This document shows positions 32,394 to 37,367 of a stretch of DNA of 37,367 bases, in pieces; position 1 is the stretch's first letter, and the number at the start of each line of letters is the position of its first letter. The stretch covers positions 1 through 37,367 of the IMG/VR virus record IMGVR_UViG_3300020459_000033. One strand, 5' to 3'. Below the pieces are notes generated by a model. The model was given only the letters and a program-made list of their open reading frames with translations, ran no database searches and was not told where the DNA came from. Position numbers and translations under genes: made by a program. Origin of the DNA: a virus.

Positions 32394-33944
32394 GTGGATT
32401 TAGCTCAAAGAAGACAACAGTTGCGTCAAAAGCAAGTTGAAAAGGTTAAGAAGTTTAGGCAGTCTAACCAGTCTTCTTCTGATGCAATCGAAAAGCAAAA
32501 TGACAGAGAGCAAATGAAAAGGGAAATTAAAAAAGAGCTAAGTCAAGAATCTATTAATATTGAGAACTCTGATGGTGTAACTTTTGCTAGGGTTATGGAT
32601 ATTGTTGGACCTTCTAATATGAAACCTCTTGTTTCTGGTGGACTATGGAAAGGCACTGAGCAAATTAGTGAAAAGAAATCTGATTGTGAGTGTGATGATT
32701 GTGGACAAGATCCATGTATAGAATGTGGTGAAAGTCATCATAATGTTAAAGAAGAAATGAAAGTTGAGAAAGATGATGCTGGTCCTGGTACAGAAGATCA
32801 GCAACAAAAACAAATTGATGCTAAACAAAAGAAAGCAGATCAGATAAAGAAACAAGTTTTACTTAAAAAATTACAAGCAGTAAGACAAGGTGGTGGTAGT
32901 GAGATAATGGCATCCTATGATTGGAAATCTGATAAAAGTATGAGGATTAATAAAATTGCAGAGGGTTCTTTACATAAGTGGTTTAAAGGTTCTAAATCAA
33001 AAGATGGTAAAGGTGGATGGGTTAATGTAGTCACAGGTGGAACTTGTGCGAGTGATGAACCAGGAGAAGGAACACCCAAGTGTGTATCATCTTCTAAGAG
33101 AGCAAGTATGACTAAGGCAGAAAGAGCATCTGCATCTAGAAGAAAGAAAGAAGCAGATCCTGGTCAACAATCCAAGTCTGGTGCAGCAAAACCAACTTAC
33201 GTTTCTACTGATAAGAAAAAAATGAAAGAAGAAACTACACTCGACGAAAAGTGCTGGGCTGGTTATACCCAGAAAGGAATGAAGAAGAAAGGTAAGAAAG
33301 TAGTTCCTAACTGTGTTCCTGTTGGTGAAGCAAAGGAAGAACAAGGACGTTCTGATTATGGTAAAGCATCAGTAAGAAACAAACGAAAGTTTGGTAAGGC
33401 GGGTGAACCTGCTATATTTGATGCTAGTGGTGAAAGAGGTAAGATGATTGATAAAAGAAGAGAAGAGCACAAAGCAAAACGTGGTGTAAAAGAAGAAGTA
33501 GTAACTGAGGCAGATAAGAAAGGAAAGGGTAGTGGTAAGAAAGATGCTTGCTACAATAAAGTAAAGGCAAGTGCAAAGGTCTGGCCTTCTGCATATGCAT
33601 CTGGTAGATTGGTACAGTGCCGTAAGAAAGGTGCTGCTAACTATGGTAACAGTAAGAGTGAATCATACTCTTGGAGAGATGATTTTGATTATGTAAAAGA
33701 AGGTGCTGCATGGACTAAGAAGGCAGGAAAGAATAAAGAAGGTGGATTAAATGAGAAAGGTAGAAAATCTTACGAACGTGAGAATCCTGGTTCTGATTTA
33801 AAGGCACCACAACCAGAAGGTGGTTCTAGAAAGAAATCATTCTGTGCTAGAATGGGTGGAATGAAAAAGAAACTTACCAGTTCTAAGACTGCTAATGATC
33901 CAGATTCAAGGATCAATAAAGCACTTAGAAAGTGGAAGTGCTGA
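32394..33944 (+). CDS. Basic cysteine-pair mosaic protein (DUF6321-like C-terminus) between the terminase subunits
   Basis: 516 aa; the start is GTG at 32394, four bases after gp16, with a weak AGAG upstream. Order of parts: a charged coiled coil (1-55); a Cys cluster C-x-C-x2-C-x4-C-x2-C (about 98-112); a helical K/Q stretch; LHKWFKGSKSKDGKGGW ... CASDE (about 193-232); CWAGYTQKGMKKKGKKVVPN followed by C (about 286-309); KDACYNKVKASAKVWPSAYA ... CRKKGAANYG (about 376-420). The C-terminal 78 residues (AWTKKAGKNKEGGLNEKGRK ... FCARMGGMKKKL ... ALRKWKC) match what I recall as DUF6321. Each motif recurs singly in marine T4-like phages. It is probably a nucleic-acid-binding or capsid-associated protein; function unknown. 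Confidence 0.7.
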   Translation: MDLAQRRQQLRQKQVEKVKKFRQSNQSSSDAIEKQNDREQMKREIKKELSQESINIENSDGVTFARVMDIVGPSNMKPLVSGGLWKGTEQISEKKSDCECDDCGQDPCIECGESHHNVKEEMKVEKDDAGPGTEDQQQKQIDAKQKKADQIKKQVLLKKLQAVRQGGGSEIMASYDWKSDKSMRINKIAEGSLHKWFKGSKSKDGKGGWVNVVTGGTCASDEPGEGTPKCVSSSKRASMTKAERASASRRKKEADPGQQSKSGAAKPTYVSTDKKKMKEETTLDEKCWAGYTQKGMKKKGKKVVPNCVPVGEAKEEQGRSDYGKASVRNKRKFGKAGEPAIFDASGERGKMIDKRREEHKAKRGVKEEVVTEADKKGKGSGKKDACYNKVKASAKVWPSAYASGRLVQCRKKGAANYGNSKSESYSWRDDFDYVKEGAAWTKKAGKNKEGGLNEKGRKSYERENPGSDLKAPQPEGGSRKKSFCARMGGMKKKLTSSKTANDPDSRINKALRKWKC

Positions 33945-33950
33945 TTGGTT

Positions 33951-35597
33951 ATGAGTGATAATGTATACCTTGGTAATCCTAATCTAAAAAAAGCAAATAC
34001 TGCAATACAATTTTCTCAAGATAATATTCTTGAGTTTTTGAAGTGTAAAGATGATCCCATATATTTTACTAGAAAGTATATAAAAATAGTCTCTCTTGAT
34101 GAGGGACTGGTTCCTTTTAACATGTATGATTTCCAAGAGAAATTAATTAGAAGGTTCCATGAAAATAGATTTAATATCTGTAAGATGCCTCGACAGACAG
34201 GTAAATCTACCACTTGTATATCATACTTATTACATTATGCAGTTTTCAACGATAACGTCAACATTGCTGTTCTGGCAAACAAAGCATCCACGGCTAGAGA
34301 TCTACTTGGTAGATTGCAACTTGCATATGAAAATTTACCTAACTGGATGCAGCAAGGTATAATATCTTGGAATAAAGGTTCATTAGAATTAGAGAACGGG
34401 TCAAAAATATCAGCAAACTCCACTTCATCATCTGCTGTTCGTGGTGGATCTTATAACGTTATATTCCTTGATGAGTTTGCATTCATTCCAAATCACATTG
34501 CCGATGATTTCTTTGCATCAGTTTATCCTACTATTACATCAGGACAATCCACTAAGGTTATTATAGTTTCTACCCCAAGGGGTATGAATCATTTCTATCG
34601 TATGTGGCACGATAGTGAGAAGGGAAAGAGTGATTATATACCAACTGATGTGCATTGGAGTGAAGTTCCAGGTAGAGATGATGCATGGAAAGAACAAACG
34701 ATTGCTAATACCTCAGAAGCACAATTTAAGATTGAGTTTGAATGTGAATTCTTAGGATCTGTTAATACCTTAATCAGTCCAGTAAAACTTAGAAATCTTG
34801 TATATGAAGAACCTATAACAAGAAATGCGGGTCTTGATATTTACGAAGAACCAGTAAAAGATCATAATTATATGATGACAGTTGATGTTGCCCGTGGATT
34901 GGGTAATGATTATTCTGCTTTCATAGTTTTTGATATTACAGAGTTTCCATATAAAGCAGTAGCAAAGTATAGGAATAATGAAATTAAACCTATGCTATTT
35001 CCTAATATCATACATGATGTTGCTAAGGGATATAATGAATCATTTGTATTGGTAGAAGTAAATGATATTGGAGATCAGGTTGCAAGTATTCTTCAATATG
35101 ATTTAGAGTATGATAATCTTCTTATGGCATCCATGAGAGGAAGAAATGGGCAGATTGTTGGTCAAGGATTTTCGGGTAAGAAATGTCAGTTAGGTGTAAG
35201 AACAACAGCAGCAGTTAAAAAGTTGGGTTGTTCTAATTTGAAAACTATGCTTGAAGATGATAAGATATTAGTTAGTGATTATGAGATTATATCAGAACTA
35301 ACTACCTTTGCTCAAAAGCACAATTCATTTGAAGCAGAGGAAGGTTGTAATGATGATCTTGCTATGTGCCTTGTTATATTTGCTTGGGTAGTAGCACAGG
35401 ATTATTTTAAAGAAATGACGGACAATGATGTTCGGAAGAGAATTTATGAAGAACAGAAGAATCAAATAGAACAGGATATGGCTCCATTTGGATTTGTTGC
35501 TGATGGTTTAGATGATACTACATTTGTTGACAATGAGGGTGATGTATGGCATACTGATGAGTACGGAGATAGATCATACATGTGGGATTATAGATGA
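33951..35597 (+). CDS. 17: Terminase large subunit gp17
   Basis: 548 aa from ATG 33951 (T4 gp17 is 610). An in-frame TTG at 33945 gives two more residues but the ATG is preferred. Walker A CKMPRQTGKST has its lysine at about residue 85 and matches T4 MPRQLGKT. Walker B is VIFLDEFAFIPNH. The coupling motif VSTPRGMNHFYRMW is present. The C-terminal RNase H-like nuclease has MTVDVARGLGNDYSAFIVFD and a later NDDLAMCLVIFAW with acidic residues in the metal site. gp17 docks on the portal, packages DNA by ATP hydrolysis and cuts the concatemer. The end TGA overlaps the next ATG. Confidence 0.96.
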   Translation: MSDNVYLGNPNLKKANTAIQFSQDNILEFLKCKDDPIYFTRKYIKIVSLDEGLVPFNMYDFQEKLIRRFHENRFNICKMPRQTGKSTTCISYLLHYAVFNDNVNIAVLANKASTARDLLGRLQLAYENLPNWMQQGIISWNKGSLELENGSKISANSTSSSAVRGGSYNVIFLDEFAFIPNHIADDFFASVYPTITSGQSTKVIIVSTPRGMNHFYRMWHDSEKGKSDYIPTDVHWSEVPGRDDAWKEQTIANTSEAQFKIEFECEFLGSVNTLISPVKLRNLVYEEPITRNAGLDIYEEPVKDHNYMMTVDVARGLGNDYSAFIVFDITEFPYKAVAKYRNNEIKPMLFPNIIHDVAKGYNESFVLVEVNDIGDQVASILQYDLEYDNLLMASMRGRNGQIVGQGFSGKKCQLGVRTTAAVKKLGCSNLKTMLEDDKILVSDYEIISELTTFAQKHNSFEAEEGCNDDLAMCLVIFAWVVAQDYFKEMTDNDVRKRIYEEQKNQIEQDMAPFGFVADGLDDTTFVDNEGDVWHTDEYGDRSYMWDYR

Positions 35598-36199
35598 TGA
35601 ATCTAAATGATTTTGTTTATGTTAAAGATAATGTTATAAGTAAAAAAATATGTGAAGATATTATTAATAGATATGAGAGTGATAATAGAAAACAACATGG
35701 AATGGTTGGAATAGGATCTGATAAGAAGATAGTAGACTCTAGTCTGAAAAACTCTATAGATTTATCAATCAGTGAACATGAAGAATGGAAGGATATTGAT
35801 AATATGCTATGCCATACTGTTACAGATATGATTCAAGAATATATCGACTATTCTTATACATTTTTTAATAAATTAAGTCCAAGACCAAGACCATTTCATG
35901 GTGTTGGTTTTACTGATAGTGGATATAATGTAAAAGGATATGAACCAGGTGGATATTTTCATTGGCATGATGATTTTGCTATTTCAGAAACAGGTAATGT
36001 ACGAATGATAGCGATGTTAATTTATTTAAATGATATTGGTATTGGTGGAGGTGGATACACAGAGTTTATTAGTGGTAAAAAAGTTAGACCATCCGCAGGA
36101 AGAGTACTTATGTTTCCAGCTACTTGGAATTTTATACATCGTGGAGTTCCACCTAATAAAAATAAGAAATATATTATTTCAACTTACTTGTACCAATAG
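35594..36199 (+). CDS. 2-Oxoglutarate/Fe(II)-dependent oxygenase (prolyl-4-hydroxylase-like)
   Basis: 201 aa. Double-stranded beta-helix enzyme: GYEPGGYFHWHDDF (about 115-128) gives the HxD iron ligands (H125, D127). NFIHRGVPPNKNKKYIIST (about 179-197) gives the distal histidine H182 and, ten residues on, K192 for 2-oxoglutarate. YTEFISGKKVRPSAGRVLMF is the standard strand between. The catalytic set looks complete. Cyanophages carry many such enzymes; substrates are mostly unknown, and protein or DNA hydroxylation is inferred only. Start at ATG 35594 (a second ATG is at 35597); it overlaps the gp17 stop by 4 bases. It lies in the late operon between gp17 and gp18, so a virion protein substrate is conceivable. 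Confidence 0.87.
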   Translation: MMNLNDFVYVKDNVISKKICEDIINRYESDNRKQHGMVGIGSDKKIVDSSLKNSIDLSISEHEEWKDIDNMLCHTVTDMIQEYIDYSYTFFNKLSPRPRPFHGVGFTDSGYNVKGYEPGGYFHWHDDFAISETGNVRMIAMLIYLNDIGIGGGGYTEFISGKKVRPSAGRVLMFPATWNFIHRGVPPNKNKKYIISTYLYQ

Positions 36200-36427
36200 A
36201 TGGATTTTGAAGATCAAATAGAATTAGATCATTTACTCTTAAAAGAACGGAAGTGTAGAAGTTGTGGTAAGGTTAAGGATTTGATGGAAGATTTTTATTT
36301 GACACGTAAAGATAGAACATATCCATCAGCATATTCTTATGAATGTAAAATATGTACAGTAAAAAGAATAGTTAATAGTAGAAGGAATAAAATAAAATTT
36401 GTTGATTGGTTATACCCAGATTGGTAA
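36200..36427 (+). CDS. Small Zn-finger protein (HNH-associated type)
   Basis: 75 aa. CRSCGKVKDLMEDFYLTRKD, then a tyrosine-rich turn and ECKICTVKRIVNSRRNK: two CxxC pairs spaced about 30 residues, the zinc ribbon seen at the N-terminus of phage HNH endonucleases (K-x-CxxCG-x-x-K-x3-F/Y). No HNN/HNH catalytic part follows, so it is either a degenerate remnant or a free-standing DNA-binding finger. The ATG abuts the oxygenase stop with no gap. Basic C-terminus; ends WLYPDW. Confidence 0.7.
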   Translation: MDFEDQIELDHLLLKERKCRSCGKVKDLMEDFYLTRKDRTYPSAYSYECKICTVKRIVNSRRNKIKFVDWLYPDW

Positions 36428-36465
36428 TGTTCATGTATGGTTTCCCCGATAGAAACATGGTAAAC

Positions 36466-36473
36466 CATAAATA
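36466..36473 (+). promoter_or_regulatory. Late promoter (CATAAATA) before gp18
   Basis: One mismatch to TATAAATA (first base), 43 bases upstream of the gp18 ATG, in the only intergenic gap of this block (36428-36508). Confidence 0.7.
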
Positions 36474-36508
36474 ATTTCAGCAATAATCTGAGATTCGGAG
36501 AACAAAAG

Positions 36509-37367
36509 ATGCCATTAAATTTAGCATCTCCTGGAATTGTCGTAAGAGAGGTTGATCTAACAATTGGAAGAGTGGATCCTACGAGTGGATCGACAGGAGC
36601 ACTTGTATCCCCGTTCGAGAAGGGACCAGTTGGAGATCCACAACTTATAGAGAGTGAGGAGGATCTACTTCAAACTTATGGTAAGCCATATTCAACTGAT
36701 AAGCATTACGAGAATTGGTTGGTAGCATCATCATATTTGGCATATGGTGGAACATTAAGCGTAGTTAGAGCAGATGATCAAAATCTGAAGAATGCTGCTA
36801 TCTTTAATGAAGTTGGTGCTGCAACTAGTATTAAAATAAAAGGAAGAGAACATTATCAGCAACTTGGGTATGATGAAAGCCCAATCACTAACGCACCTAT
36901 TGTTGCCAATTCACCTGGTACTTGGGCGAACGGTTTAAGAGTTGCGATTATTGATGGTAAAGCAGACCAAGCACTTAAAGGAATCCCAACTGCTGGTCTT
37001 GTAGTGGGAATGGGCGTTACTGTAGCTGTTCCTCTTAACTCAACAGTTATTACAACTAATGTTTCTACTGGAGCAACTGCTTACTTAGACGGACATTTCA
37101 GTGGAGTTCTAACCGAGATCGTATCTAGCGATGCTGTATCTGGACTTAGTACAGTTGCTGTAAAACTAGTAAAACACGTATCCGATGACGGAACTGTTAC
37201 TGACAGAGACTATGAGAAGAATGGAAATTATGCATTCCCTGAAACAGGTGTTGCTAAGTTCCACACACCTGGACAAACAGTAGGATTAGTTACTGCTAGT
37301 TATAATGGAGAATATGATTGGTTTGAATCTCAGAAACTTGATTTAAATGTAGGAGCATATGATTGGA
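36509..37367 (+). CDS. 18: Tail sheath protein gp18, 3' end outside the window
   Basis: The ATG at 36509 has GGAG about 10 bases upstream. Open to the window edge: 286 codons plus one base. N-terminus PLNLASPGIVVREVDLTIGR, then STGALVSPFEKGPVGDP and LLQTYGKPYSTDKHYENWLV, then YLAYGGTLSVVRADDQN. This matches the T4 gp18 opening (LSPGIELKE ... STGTAALAGKFQWGP ... MFGQP ... FLQYGNDLRVVRA). Later beta-rich parts and a KADQALKG segment correspond to protruding domains. gp18 forms the contractile sheath. C-rich and G-rich codons appear more often than in gp7 nearby, which fits a highly expressed gene. The C-terminal sheath core domain is beyond the window. Confidence 0.95.
   Translation, partial: MPLNLASPGIVVREVDLTIGRVDPTSGSTGALVSPFEKGPVGDPQLIESEEDLLQTYGKPYSTDKHYENWLVASSYLAYGGTLSVVRADDQNLKNAAIFNEVGAATSIKIKGREHYQQLGYDESPITNAPIVANSPGTWANGLRVAIIDGKADQALKGIPTAGLVVGMGVTVAVPLNSTVITTNVSTGATAYLDGHFSGVLTEIVSSDAVSGLSTVAVKLVKHVSDDGTVTDRDYEKNGNYAFPETGVAKFHTPGQTVGLVTASYNGEYDWFESQKLDLNVGAYDW

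Noticed and set aside
32643-33344. Two minus-strand ORFs rich in Phe/Leu/Cys
   Set aside because: They are complements of lysine/glutamate-rich codons of the mosaic protein, giving false membrane-like sequences.
33945-33950. TTG start for gp17, two codons upstream of the ATG
   Set aside because: The ATG at 33951 is in frame and preferable; nothing supports the rare start.
36440-36456. GTTTC/GAAAC hairpin after the Zn-finger gene
   Set aside because: Only five base pairs with a 7-base loop and no T tract; not enough to call a terminator.

Overview
The window is a stretch of a marine T4-like myovirus genome. It most resembles the cyanophages of Prochlorococcus and Synechococcus (Kyanoviridae type), although a T4-like pelagiphage cannot be excluded. 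The grounds are T4 structural genes in near-T4 order, small genes and modules typical of marine T4-like phages, low GC and T4-type late promoters. Every gene I can support is on the + strand. No tRNA, rRNA, insertion sequence or CRISPR array was seen.

Left part (1-2602) is a small non-structural region. It holds the 3' part of a ligase-like gene, a HicA-like 67-aa protein, a C7/G7 hairpin, a 57-aa AbrB/MazE-like protein and a 55-aa hypothetical. A perfect consensus sigma-70 promoter follows (TTGACA, 17 bp, TATAAT), driving a GT-A-like glycosyltransferase and two tiny conserved-looking proteins. The region ends in a strong GNRA-loop terminator.

From 2643 the window switches to late morphogenesis genes. 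A perfect T4 late box (TATAAATA) precedes gp25, gp6 and an enormous 4297-aa gp7-type baseplate wedge protein. A second perfect late box follows the gp7 stop and precedes gp8, a 2415-aa DUF4815-type structural protein and a 66-aa coiled-coil protein. A third late box overlaps the stop of that small gene and precedes a 112-aa beta-rich protein, a 397-aa fibre, the neck and tail-completion genes gp13, gp14 and gp15, and the terminase genes. The two terminase subunits (gp16, gp17) are separated by a 516-aa basic, cysteine-pair-rich mosaic protein. After gp17 come a 2-oxoglutarate/Fe(II) oxygenase and a Zn-finger protein. A near-consensus late box (CATAAATA) then precedes the tail sheath gene gp18, which runs off the right edge.

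The T4 order 6-7-8-(9/10/11/12/wac)-13-14-15-16-17-18 is kept. The T4 baseplate periphery and fibre block appears to be replaced by the DUF4815 protein, the small proteins and the fibre. The most striking structure is modular. Several short beta-rich repeats (a GGSGY-type, a DDEI...RG-type and a NHGL...GD-type) recur across gp7, gp8, the DUF4815 protein, gp14 and gp15, and gp7 also carries a YHYH domain and two internal duplications. All family assignments rest on motif recognition by eye; no database search was run.
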